Shown here: in pieces, positions 7,227 through 14,721 of the stretch
Layout of the letters: each line of letters opens with the position of its first letter
Numbering within the stretch: position 1 is the first letter of the stretch
Origin: a virus
Reading direction: 5' to 3' (one strand)
DNA length: 22,762 nucleotides
IMG/VR virus record: IMGVR_UViG_3300009786_000097
Location: 1-22,762 of that record
Made by a program: the position numbers and the translations under genes
Notes under the pieces: generated by a model
Told to the model about the DNA's origin: nothing
Seen by the model: only the letters and a program-made list of their open reading frames with translations
Database searches by the model: none

Positions 7227-7958
7227 ATGCCTAAATTAATGATGATGCAGTCTGGTGGGTTTGGTGATATAATTACTTGTGCCCCAATTGCGAAGAAATA
7301 TGCTGATTCTGGGTATGATGTGTATTGGCCTGTTCGTGAAATGATGTTAGATTTGCTCAGTAGATTTGATTATGTAACTCCAATAGTGTTGAATGATAGT
7401 GATGATATACCTATAAATTCTGGATTAAATTCTGGACCTGATGATTGGCTTAAAGCTGATGTGGTTAAGTGTCTGAAAATTTATGAGGAAGAAGGTTTTG
7501 ATTATGCGTTAAATTTGGCAGACAGGGGCCCCCACCCAACTGCACAATTACCACATGAAACATGTCAAGAGCCTAAGTATAGGTTGTCTAATGTTCCGTT
7601 CGAGGAAATTTATAATTTATCATGGACGAGAAATATAAACAAAGAAGAGTCGTTATACACAGAATTGGTGGGATCGGAAGACGAATATGTTTTAGCTGCG
7701 TTAACCTCTTCTGATAATGAAGTTAAATTACCTATTCAACCAGATTGTAAAGTGATCGAAATGGATATAAAGGATGGGTATGTGATTTTTGATTGGTACA
7801 AAATCATCAAGAATGCCAAAGCTATCTATGCAGTAGAGAGTTCTTTTCATTGTTTTATGGATGGTATTATTCATGAAATTACTTGCCCAAAATATAGACT
7901 TCAAAGAATGCCAGGAAGATACTATACTGTATCTGAACATTGGACGAATTATGATTGA
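7227..7958 (+). CDS. heptosyltransferase-like (GT9-like) protein
   Basis: The 243-residue protein opens with KLMMMQSGGFGDIITCAPIA, the typical first strand, GxGD loop and helix of ADP-heptose:LPS heptosyltransferases and related GT-B enzymes. Near the C-terminus, KIIKNAKAIYAVESSFHCFM resembles the donor-site segment in which a Ser/Asp and a His-containing helix bind the nucleotide sugar. It is shorter than usual heptosyltransferases (about 300-350), so it may be a compact variant. It overlaps the DUF6165 gene by 8 nt. Confidence 0.65.
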   Translation: MPKLMMMQSGGFGDIITCAPIAKKYADSGYDVYWPVREMMLDLLSRFDYVTPIVLNDSDDIPINSGLNSGPDDWLKADVVKCLKIYEEEGFDYALNLADRGPHPTAQLPHETCQEPKYRLSNVPFEEIYNLSWTRNINKEESLYTELVGSEDEYVLAALTSSDNEVKLPIQPDCKVIEMDIKDGYVIFDWYKIIKNAKAIYAVESSFHCFMDGIIHEITCPKYRLQRMPGRYYTVSEHWTNYD

Positions 7959-8352
7959 TATAATAATTCCAGTTTCGGCTGGTGAGTTAATGGATAAATT
8001 GACGATATTAGAAATTAAGAAGAATAGAATTGCCGATAGTCATAAATTGAGGTTTATTAATGATGAATATGATCGGTTGAATGAAATTGCAATTCGGCTT
8101 GATTTATATACTATTGTTGATGCGAAGGTTTTAGATAATTTAAGATTAGTTAACCTAGCCTTATGGAATATTATCAACGAAATGATGATTATGGAAACTA
8201 CTGAAACTTTTAATTATGTGTATTATGATTTGGCTAAAAAAATTCGTTCATTAAACGACGATAGATATGAATGCAAATCTGCTATTGATAATATTATAGA
8301 CAGTGATGTGAAAGAACAAAAAGGATACACTGATGTGGAAATTAATGACTGA
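7951..8352 (+). CDS. DUF6165-like protein
   Basis: The ATG at 7951 overlaps the previous gene by 8 nt. In-frame starts further upstream lie wholly inside that gene and give unlike sequence. The N-terminus IIIPVSAGELMDKLTILEIK matches the hallmark of the DUF6165 family (V-S-x-G-E-x-x-D-K-L-T-I-L-E-I-K). The rest of the 133 residues is helical with a Tyr- and charge-rich middle. DUF6165 genes are often found beside surface-polysaccharide and heptosyltransferase genes, and their function is unknown. Here it is wedged between a GT9-like enzyme and a PLP enzyme, which fits a helper role in glycan synthesis. Confidence 0.7.
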   Translation: MIDIIIPVSAGELMDKLTILEIKKNRIADSHKLRFINDEYDRLNEIAIRLDLYTIVDAKVLDNLRLVNLALWNIINEMMIMETTETFNYVYYDLAKKIRSLNDDRYECKSAIDNIIDSDVKEQKGYTDVEIND

Positions 8353-9460
8353 TGATGCAATTTTAGATACTGAAAGAAGGGAACTAAGTGAGTTTATATT
8401 AAATTCGGAAAAATTAACTCAGGGTCCAGTTGTAAAAGAATTTGAAGATGCATGGTCAAAATGGCAGGGATGTGAATATTCCGTTTTCGTTAATTCTGGA
8501 TCATCTGCTAATTTATTATTGGTGCGGGCTTTGGCAGATAGAGGACATAATTGGATCTGTCAATCGTCCACTTGGATCACCAATGTTTCTCCTGTAATTC
8601 AAAATAATTTAAATCTTCTTTTGTGTGATATTAGTCTTGATAATTTTGGTCCTAGATTAGATTCGCTTGAGCAGATGTTTAAAGAGAATCGAGATTGTGT
8701 TTTGTTTCTTACCCATTTTATTGGATTTCCTGCAATTAGCGATGCTCTTTTAGATTTATGTTTAAAATATAATGTTACTCTTGTAGAGGATTGTTGTGAA
8801 TCTCATGGTGCAACTTTTGGTGAAAAGAAGATTGGTAATTTTGGAGTTGCTTCTTCTTTTTCTTTTTATTATGGGCATCACATGACTACCATTGAGGGGG
8901 GAATGATATGTACTGATGATGAAGAATTATATCACCAATTTTTGTTGTTGCGATCCCATGGTATGTTGAGGGAGCTTCCTGCGGATAAGCAAGATCAATA
9001 TGTTGTTGATGGTGTAGATCCTAAGTTTACTTTTTTGCGAGATGGTTATAATGTAAGAAGTTGTGAAATTAATGCAAAACTTGGAATTATGCAGATTCCG
9101 CGAATGAATCAAAATATTGAAATTAGAAATGGTAACTATAGAGAATTTGTTTCTGGGTTAGATGATGCTAAATATTATTGTAATTTTGATGATGATGGAA
9201 TTAGTTCATTTTGTCTTCCTATTATTACCAAAACTGGAAATATTTCTGAAGTGAAAAAATTATTAGATTCTGAGGGCATTGAGCATCGACCATTTATAGG
9301 CGGAAATTTATATAAACATCCTCCGTTTAATGATAGAGTTGTAGACCATTTTGAATTAAATTCTGAGTATATTAATTCAAATTGTGTGTACGTTGGAAAT
9401 CATCAGGACATTACATTGGGTATGGTTTCTGATTTGGTTTTACAGTTAAATAAATTATAG
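8333..9460 (+). CDS. ColD-like PLP-dependent 3-dehydratase (DegT/AHBA fold)
   Basis: The 375-residue product is a fold-type I PLP enzyme of the DegT/DnrJ/EryC1/StrS group. VNSGSSAN (53-60) binds the cofactor phosphate and VEDCCESHGA (151-160) supplies the PLP-ring Asp. The segment SFSFYYGHHMTTIEGG (175-190) has His182 where sugar aminotransferases have the Schiff-base Lys. That substitution is the mark of GDP-4-keto-6-deoxymannose 3-dehydratase (ColD) and of CDP-6-deoxy-glucoseen E1, which remove the 3-hydroxyl to make 3,6-dideoxy sugars. ATG at 8333 has AAAGGA 7 nt upstream and lies inside the DUF6165 gene by 20 nt. A GDP-linked substrate would fit the GDP-mannose epimerase next door. Confidence 0.85.
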   Translation: MWKLMTDDAILDTERRELSEFILNSEKLTQGPVVKEFEDAWSKWQGCEYSVFVNSGSSANLLLVRALADRGHNWICQSSTWITNVSPVIQNNLNLLLCDISLDNFGPRLDSLEQMFKENRDCVLFLTHFIGFPAISDALLDLCLKYNVTLVEDCCESHGATFGEKKIGNFGVASSFSFYYGHHMTTIEGGMICTDDEELYHQFLLLRSHGMLRELPADKQDQYVVDGVDPKFTFLRDGYNVRSCEINAKLGIMQIPRMNQNIEIRNGNYREFVSGLDDAKYYCNFDDDGISSFCLPIITKTGNISEVKKLLDSEGIEHRPFIGGNLYKHPPFNDRVVDHFELNSEYINSNCVYVGNHQDITLGMVSDLVLQLNKL

Positions 9461-9469
9461 GAGTTTATT

Positions 9470-10480
9470 GTGAAGAGAATTTTGGTATGTGGTGCAGGTG
9501 GGTTTATCGGCAGTAGTTTGGTGTCTCGATTAAAGACCGATGGCCATTGGGTTCGTGGTGTTGCCACTAAAGAGCCTGTGTGGGTCCGCGGTGTTGATAT
9601 AAAGCGGCCGGAATTTGCGCCTACTGCTGCTGATGATTTTGTTGTAGGTGATTTGCGCGATCAGGCATTTTGTGAAAGTATTTTTGAACAATATGATGAG
9701 GTGTATCAGTTTGCTGCGGATATGGGTGGTGCCGGTTATATTTTTACGGGCGACCATGATGCCGATGTGATGCATAATTCTGCACAGATTAATTTGAACA
9801 TTGCTGAGAACTGTAGAAAGTATGGAGTTGGAAAGGTATTTTTCTCTTCTTCGGCATGTATGTATCCAGAACACAATCAGTTGGATGCTGATAATCCAAA
9901 TTGTGCCGAAGCGTCTGCTTATCCTGCTGATCCTGATTCTGAATATGGTTGGGAAAAATTATTCAGCGAACGATTGTATCTTGCGTACCATCGTAATTAT
10001 GGGTTGAATGTGCGTATTGCGCGTTATCATAATATTTTTGGGCCTGAGGGTACATATAAGGGTGGTAAAGAAAAAGCTCCTGCTGCGATGTGCCGAAAAG
10101 CTGCGGAAGCTGTAAACGGTACTGAGATTGAGGTGTGGGGTGATGGTACTCAAACACGATCATTTTTGTATATTGATGAGTGTATTGAGGCCACTTTGCG
10201 ATTAATGGATTCTGATTTTACTGGTCCAGTAAATATTGGATCTGAAGAAATGATTGCAATTAATGATTTTGCTCAAATGGCTATTGATATTTCGGGAAAA
10301 AATTTGGTTATTAAGAATGTTGATGGTCCTAGAGGTGTTCAAGGAAGATGTTCTGATAATAATTTAATTGCTGAGAAATTAGGTTGGGCACCTAGTAAGC
10401 CTCTTAAAGTGGGTATGGAAAAAACTTATCGTTGGATTTCGGGCGAACTTGACAATATTGCTATGTGGCAGAATTTGTGA
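9470..10480 (+). CDS. GDP-mannose 3,5-epimerase (GME-like)
   Basis: This is a 336-residue extended SDR. CGAGGFIGSSL (7-17) binds NAD, and AADMGGAGYIF (82-92) is a GME hallmark. SSSACMYPE (126-134) contains the catalytic Cys130, and Y159GWEK163 is the Tyr/Lys pair. GPEGTYKGGKEKAPAAMCRK (191-210) contains the second acid/base Lys202, followed by VWGDGTQTRSFLYIDE. These match the GDP-mannose 3,5-epimerase family, which converts GDP-D-mannose to GDP-L-galactose and GDP-L-gulose. The GTG start at 9470 has AGGAG 6 nt upstream. The next gene overlaps its stop (GTGA). It probably feeds a rare L-sugar to the transferases of this operon. Confidence 0.88.
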   Translation: MKRILVCGAGGFIGSSLVSRLKTDGHWVRGVATKEPVWVRGVDIKRPEFAPTAADDFVVGDLRDQAFCESIFEQYDEVYQFAADMGGAGYIFTGDHDADVMHNSAQINLNIAENCRKYGVGKVFFSSSACMYPEHNQLDADNPNCAEASAYPADPDSEYGWEKLFSERLYLAYHRNYGLNVRIARYHNIFGPEGTYKGGKEKAPAAMCRKAAEAVNGTEIEVWGDGTQTRSFLYIDECIEATLRLMDSDFTGPVNIGSEEMIAINDFAQMAIDISGKNLVIKNVDGPRGVQGRCSDNNLIAEKLGWAPSKPLKVGMEKTYRWISGELDNIAMWQNL

Positions 10481-11397
10481 AAGCCTTAGTAGTTCCGCTC
10501 TGTAGCACAACTGTTTCAAAAGAAGAATTGCTTCGGTGCGTTAATTCTGTTGTAGACCAAGAGTACCATCCATTTGAATGGGATTTGAAAGTTGTCTGTA
10601 ATACGAACGACGATGATTATTACAACGGAATTAAATCAGCCATCAAGGACTTTGAGGTCGTCAAGACCAAGAGCAATGGTGGTAATGGAATGGGGCATAA
10701 CTCTGTTCTTGACTTATATAAGAGTCTGTACAAGAAAGAGAACTATACCCATTTGATTATGATTGATGGTGATGATTTTTATTACCCATGTGCATTTGAA
10801 TCCATTGGCGATCTTAATCAGATTGTCGATTTCGATTACCTGAGTAATATGCAGATTACTGATTCGGTAAGATGCCACGAAACCCAGCAGCCACACAAAG
10901 AAGTGATTCCTGGTGCCTGGCTTCATTCCTATTTCAATTTTCGATTTCCAGTTCCATCATACACTTATTGGGACGGGCACAACTGTACCGGGGGTGAAGT
11001 GACGCTGGCCATCTCTTCGAGGGCTGTCGAATGTGATTTGAAACATCTGGAAGTTCCTAATATTCCGGATGACTTTACGCACATGCTCTGGGCTCTGAAG
11101 GCTCATGTCGAGGGTAAACTTTTATTTGTGAATACTGACTGCAATGATGTCTATGTTTATGACAAGACGAATCCAATCGGTACGACGAATCAACCAGAAT
11201 TCGTATTCAGCCCAGATCAATGGCCTGAGGCTGAACGGCAATTGTTACGAGGGAATACGTTTGAATGCCTGCGCGACTTCAATCGCCAACAATTGCCATG
11301 GGTAACAATACCACAAATCATGAGCCCAGAGGAAAAGATTGATTTCGTAAAGGCAAACTTAATTAATAAAGGGCAATTCAAGAATTGGCAAGCATAG
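10477..11397 (+). CDS. GT2-like glycosyltransferase
   Basis: This 306-residue protein is the last gene of the glycan operon. I chose the GTG at 10477, which overlaps the preceding stop as GTGA; a GTG four codons upstream (10465) is the alternative. The N-terminal KALVVPLCSTTVSKEELLRC resembles the first strand-helix of GT2, and THLIMIDGDDFYYP (91-104) carries the DxD-type metal site (DGDD 97-100). The middle contains PSYTYWDGHNCTGGE, possibly an acceptor site. Base composition shifts back toward the core-phage norm within this gene. Confidence 0.65.
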   Translation: MKALVVPLCSTTVSKEELLRCVNSVVDQEYHPFEWDLKVVCNTNDDDYYNGIKSAIKDFEVVKTKSNGGNGMGHNSVLDLYKSLYKKENYTHLIMIDGDDFYYPCAFESIGDLNQIVDFDYLSNMQITDSVRCHETQQPHKEVIPGAWLHSYFNFRFPVPSYTYWDGHNCTGGEVTLAISSRAVECDLKHLEVPNIPDDFTHMLWALKAHVEGKLLFVNTDCNDVYVYDKTNPIGTTNQPEFVFSPDQWPEAERQLLRGNTFECLRDFNRQQLPWVTIPQIMSPEEKIDFVKANLINKGQFKNWQA

Positions 11398-11401
11398 AGA
11401 C

Positions 11402-11429
11402 TTGACTTTTCTCTGTTTTTGGCTATACT
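11402..11429 (+). promoter_or_regulatory. sigma70-like promoter
   Basis: TTGACT (11402-11407) and TATACT (11424-11429) are separated by 16 bp, followed by ATAG. It lies after the glycan operon and 32 nt before the GTG of the gene at 11461. The -10 region matches the promoters at 16397 and 17257 (TATACTWTA). Confidence 0.8.
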
Positions 11430-11460
11430 ATAGATAACTGATTACTGGAGAACACCCTTC

Positions 11461-12594
11461 GTGGCAAAAAAGAAAACCAAGCGAACCCGAATTAACCGCG
11501 CTGAAATTGTGACAACGTATGGCGAGAAACCCTCATTCGATGATTTCGATGATCTTACCGAAGACGAACAGACAAAACTTCTCGGCAAAGCCTTGCATTG
11601 GTATCATGGTGTATATTCTACTAAGGAAATTAAAGAGTTTCTTGAGGACTATGTAAAAAATAATCGACCGAAGTCTGACTTGGCTGCTATAAGATCGGCT
11701 TCACTATCATCTTCTACCTGGGGAAATGTATCCAAAATTATCACTGACGGATACAAGTCTGATACACTGACTGCTCGCCTGAATGTGGTTGTTGATGATT
11801 TGGTTGAGGATGGAAAAACTATTATTGCCCAGAAGACAAAAGAGCAAGACATTAAAAATAAATCTCCCATTCTCAGTATTCAGGAACGAGTATCCAATCA
11901 GGTACGCGACCTTCTTGGTGAAGTTGAAGCCGAAGTTGATGATTTCATTGTTGATGATTGTGAAAACTCGAATTTTGATATGTACAAGTTCTTGCAGAAT
12001 AAGGAAGTTAAGGGTCCCCATACCAAGAAACTTCAGGATTATCTAGAAGATATTTTGTTTGAAGTGGAAGAGTTGATTGATGGTGATGATGACCAATTGA
12101 ATGAGGGATATTCCTTTCTGTCAATTCCACAGCAAAAGAAGTATCGTAAGTTTATTCAAGGGATGATAGATGATTCGGTGGCGTGGGGGAACGTCCGTAA
12201 GGCAACAAGAAAGCCTAGATCGAAGAAACATAAATCTGTTGACCAGCAGGTGGCGAAGGTAAAGTATAAGGTTCGGGACGATAGCTTTAAGATCGTTAGC
12301 GTGTCTCCTGATAAGATGATTGAATCTAACCAAATTTGGATTTTCAATACAAAAGATCGTTTTCTTTATAAGTATAACTCAGATAGTGGAATGACAATAA
12401 AGGGAACTACGTTGCATGATTTTGATGTGGCTACTTCGTTCAAGAAGAAGATCCGAAAGCCTGATGCAATTTTACCCGAAGTCTTGAATAACGGTAAAGT
12501 GAAGCTGCGAAAGTTGATGGACACAATTGCCGCAAAGGAAACAAAAGTGACGGGTCGTATTAATAAAGATATGATTATTCTTAGGGTGATTTAG
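11461..12594 (+). CDS. conserved hypothetical protein, 377 aa
   Basis: GTG start with TGGAG about 10 nt upstream, directly behind a sigma70-like promoter. The N-terminus is very basic (AKKKTKRTRINRAEI) and is followed by YGEKPSFDDFDDLTEDEQ. The middle is acidic and helical (VRDLLGEVEAEVDDFIVDD) and the C-terminal third is basic again. Helix-rich layout and charge alternation suggest a nucleic-acid-associated or scaffold-like role, but no family is recognised. It heads a block with the SLOG and RNase H genes (stop to next start 2 nt), so a role in DNA metabolism is a fair guess only. Confidence 0.75.
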   Translation: MAKKKTKRTRINRAEIVTTYGEKPSFDDFDDLTEDEQTKLLGKALHWYHGVYSTKEIKEFLEDYVKNNRPKSDLAAIRSASLSSSTWGNVSKIITDGYKSDTLTARLNVVVDDLVEDGKTIIAQKTKEQDIKNKSPILSIQERVSNQVRDLLGEVEAEVDDFIVDDCENSNFDMYKFLQNKEVKGPHTKKLQDYLEDILFEVEELIDGDDDQLNEGYSFLSIPQQKKYRKFIQGMIDDSVAWGNVRKATRKPRSKKHKSVDQQVAKVKYKVRDDSFKIVSVSPDKMIESNQIWIFNTKDRFLYKYNSDSGMTIKGTTLHDFDVATSFKKKIRKPDAILPEVLNNGKVKLRKLMDTIAAKETKVTGRINKDMIILRVI

Positions 12595-12596
12595 TA

Positions 12597-13040
12597 ATGG
12601 TCAAGATTGGATTCACAGGCACTCAAGAGGGAATGACTATTTCTCAAAAGAAGTCATTCTTGAGTGTCTGGCAAATGATTGAAGATGAGCTTGGGCCCAT
12701 TCGTGAATTTCATCATGGCGATTGTATTGGAGCAGATGATGAGGCTGATGATTTTGCCATAACTATGTTTACCCGTGCTGGAATTGGTACTGTGGTTATT
12801 CATCCACCCGATGTTGATACCAAGAGGGCTTGGTGTGTCGGCGACATAACTGAAAAGCCCCTTCCTTATTTGGAGCGGAATACTGAAATCGTCAAGGCTT
12901 GTGATGTACTAATTGCCACACCAAAAGAGCAAGAAGAAGTTCTGCGCTCTGGAACGTGGGCAACAATTCGCCGTGCAAGAAAATACAACAAGAAACTTGC
13001 TGTGATTTTTCCTGATGGTGTGTGTAAAGGATTGGAATGA
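12597..13040 (+). CDS. SLOG-domain (YspA-like) nucleotide-binding protein
   Basis: The 147-residue product starts VKIGFTGTQEGM, then has FHHGDCIGADDEAD (39-52), and later CDVLIATPKEQE and SGTWATIRRARK. This is the compact Rossmann-like SLOG fold (DprA/LOG/YspA group), where the G-T-x-x-G-M loop and the HGDCxGAD motif bind a nucleotide or nucleotide-derived ligand. Stand-alone versions are common in phages; proposed roles include nucleotide-derivative sensing or processing, but no activity is established for this subgroup. Its stop overlaps the rnh start (ATGA at 13037). Confidence 0.8.
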   Translation: MVKIGFTGTQEGMTISQKKSFLSVWQMIEDELGPIREFHHGDCIGADDEADDFAITMFTRAGIGTVVIHPPDVDTKRAWCVGDITEKPLPYLERNTEIVKACDVLIATPKEQEEVLRSGTWATIRRARKYNKKLAVIFPDGVCKGLE

Positions 13041-13888
13041 TACTGGTAGATCTGAATCAAATTGCCATTAGCAATTTGATGGTGAGTATTAATACCTACA
13101 ATAAAAATCAAGAGATAAATGAAGACTTACTTCGCCATATGGTGCTGAATAGTCTTCGTGCATACAAGATGAAGTTTGGTGAGAAGTATGGCGATCTTGT
13201 AATTTGTTGTGATGGGCGACATTATTGGCGCCGAGATATTTTTCCGTTTTATAAGGCGGGGCGAAAGAAAGACCGTGCTGCTTCGACTTTGGATTGGACT
13301 CTAATTTTTGAAACGCTAAATAAAATCAGAGACGAAATTAAGGAGTATTTTCCTTATATTGTTCTTGATGTAAACCGAGCAGAAGCAGATGATATTATTG
13401 CCGTACTGGTTCAACATGTATGCCCGGTTGAAAATAAATTAATTTTATCTGGTGATAAAGATTTTATGCAGTTGCAACAATACAGTAATGTAGATCAGTT
13501 CGCTCCAGTTCAGAAGAAGTTTCTTCGGACCGATAGCCCTCAGGATTTTTTGAAGGAACATATTATTCGCGGAGATCGTGGAGATGGTATTCCTAATTGC
13601 CTGAGTTCAGATGATGTTCTAGTGAGGGGCGAACGACAAAAATCAATTTCAAAGAAAAAGCTGTCCGGATGGATGGCATCGGACCCCAATGATTGGAACG
13701 ATTCTAATCAGTTGCGCGGTTATCGTAGAAACGAACAGTTGATTGATTTAGAGTTTGTACCTCAAGACTTGAAGGAAGAAATTCTTTCTCAATATACCAA
13801 TGCCGTTTCTGGTGACCGAAGCAAGTTGTTTAATTATTTTGTGAAATTCAAGTTGAAAAATTTGATGGAAGATATTCAGGAGTTTTAA
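13037..13888 (+). CDS. rnh: T4-type RNase H (5'-3' FEN-1 family exonuclease)
   Basis: The 283-residue protein has the acidic metal-binding set of the FEN-1/T4 RNase H family: D5 (LVDLNQ), D59 (CCDGRHYWR), E116/D118/D119 (AEADDIIA), D140 and D142 (LSGDKDFMQL) and D180/D183 (RGDRGDGIPN). The last of these is followed by the helix-hairpin-helix region that grips DNA. YWRRDIFPFYKAGRKKDR is the typical basic arch/bridge segment. In T4 the enzyme removes RNA primers and flaps from lagging-strand fragments. T4 Rnh is about 305 residues, so this is full length. It overlaps the SLOG gene by 4 nt. Confidence 0.92.
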   Translation: MILVDLNQIAISNLMVSINTYNKNQEINEDLLRHMVLNSLRAYKMKFGEKYGDLVICCDGRHYWRRDIFPFYKAGRKKDRAASTLDWTLIFETLNKIRDEIKEYFPYIVLDVNRAEADDIIAVLVQHVCPVENKLILSGDKDFMQLQQYSNVDQFAPVQKKFLRTDSPQDFLKEHIIRGDRGDGIPNCLSSDDVLVRGERQKSISKKKLSGWMASDPNDWNDSNQLRGYRRNEQLIDLEFVPQDLKEEILSQYTNAVSGDRSKLFNYFVKFKLKNLMEDIQEF

Positions 13889-13891
13889 AGA

Positions 13892-14407
13892 ATGCCAAAT
13901 TATAGTGAGAGTCTACCCGAGCTTTTTGGTCGTGTTTCTAAGGCAGAAACAAATGACGAAAAAATTACATTGCTTCGCGGGCATAAAAATACCCAAGCAC
14001 TGCATACTATTTTGCAAGGAGCATTTCATCCCGATATTGTGTGGGAGTTGCCCGAAGGCTCTCCTCCATATAAGAAGGATGATAGTGAATATGGATTGGC
14101 TCCATCTATCTTAGAACGAGAAGTTCGGAAGCTGGTTTATTTTACTTCGCGCACAGGCAAGCTGATTCAGAATAAGATGAAGCGCGAAGAAATCTTTGTC
14201 AATATGCTGGAATCAATACATCCAAGCGAATCTGAGTTGCTTATTCAGATGAAGGATAAAAGGCTTGATGGATTAACAGCCCGATTGGTTTGGGAATTTA
14301 TGCCTGGGCTCATTCCCGAGCCAGCACCGGAACCGGAGCCTGTTGCTGTTGCTGTTAAGAAAACTAAGCCCAAGAAGAAGAGGTCAAAGAAAAATACCGA
14401 TGGGTAA
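13892..14407 (+). CDS. DUF6433-like protein
   Basis: The 171-residue protein matches the pattern of the DUF6433 family of T4-like cyanophages and relatives: an N-terminal KAETNDEKITLLRGHKN, then LHTILQGAFHPDIVWELPEG, PPYKKDD and MLESIHPSESELLIQMKDK. The tail is a Pro/Glu repeat (PEPAPEPEPVAV) followed by a Lys-rich end, which may be flexible. The function of the family is unknown; its position next to rnh is consistent with a role in replication or late transcription. It overlaps the next gene by 8 nt. Confidence 0.75.
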   Translation: MPNYSESLPELFGRVSKAETNDEKITLLRGHKNTQALHTILQGAFHPDIVWELPEGSPPYKKDDSEYGLAPSILEREVRKLVYFTSRTGKLIQNKMKREEIFVNMLESIHPSESELLIQMKDKRLDGLTARLVWEFMPGLIPEPAPEPEPVAVAVKKTKPKKKRSKKNTDG

Positions 14408-14630
14408 AAATAAACGGTCTAAGACTAGTAACGATTCAGACTTTGACGAAGATTATTTTGATGATTATCGGCAAGAGCGCAAGCGCAAACGGGAAACCCG
14501 ACGCGAACGACGAAAAAATAAGCGTTCAGTAGATGATGCTATTAATTCTGCATATTACTATGCCGATGAGGTAATTGAACAGTTAGGATATGAAGACGAG
14601 GAATTTCATTATAATAATGATGATACTTAA
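14400..14630 (+). CDS. small highly charged protein, 76 aa
   Basis: I chose the ATG at 14400, which overlaps the previous stop by 8 nt; upstream in-frame codons read the Lys-rich tail of the previous gene in the wrong frame. Charge is sharply segregated: an acidic DFDEDYFDDY patch, a strongly basic RQERKRKRETRRERRKNKR stretch, then an acidic Tyr-rich C-terminus (YEDEEFHYNNDD). It is probably partly disordered and nucleic-acid-binding. Family not recognised. Confidence 0.65.
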   Translation: MGKNKRSKTSNDSDFDEDYFDDYRQERKRKRETRRERRKNKRSVDDAINSAYYYADEVIEQLGYEDEEFHYNNDDT

Positions 14631-14640
14631 TATCAAGGGG

Positions 14641-14695
14641 TTTTCGTTTCCCTATAGGAAGCGAGAAAAAAAGTGGCAATGTAAAACTTGCCACT
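14641..14695. repeat. tandem hairpins; second is a minus-strand terminator shape
   Basis: Hairpin 1 pairs 14641-14651 with 14657-14668 (about 11 bp, one bulge). Hairpin 2 is a perfect 8-bp stem, AGTGGCAA (14672-14679) and TTGCCACT (14688-14695). A run of As (14666-14671) lies on its left, so read on the minus strand it is a hairpin followed by a T-run, the form of an intrinsic terminator for leftward transcripts. On the plus strand there is no T-run after it. Confidence 0.6.
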
Positions 14696-14715
14696 ATCAT
14701 TAAATAGGCGAATAA

Positions 14716-14721
14716 TATAAT
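14716..14721 (+). promoter_or_regulatory. TATAATA box before structured RNA
   Basis: TATAATAGGGG places a -10-like box immediately upstream of the 5' strand of the closing helix of the predicted RNA (starting 14723). No convincing -35 is seen. Initiation would fall within or just after the GGGGTTCTA strand, so the exact 5' end matters. Confidence 0.35.

Noticed and set aside
9530-10163. Several plus- and minus-strand ORFs inside the GDP-mannose epimerase gene
   Set aside because: They lie wholly within a well-supported gene and have no family-like sequence.
11649-12347. Minus-strand and alternate-frame ORFs within the 377-aa gene
   Set aside because: They are shadows of a frame with a promoter, a ribosome site and tight downstream coupling.
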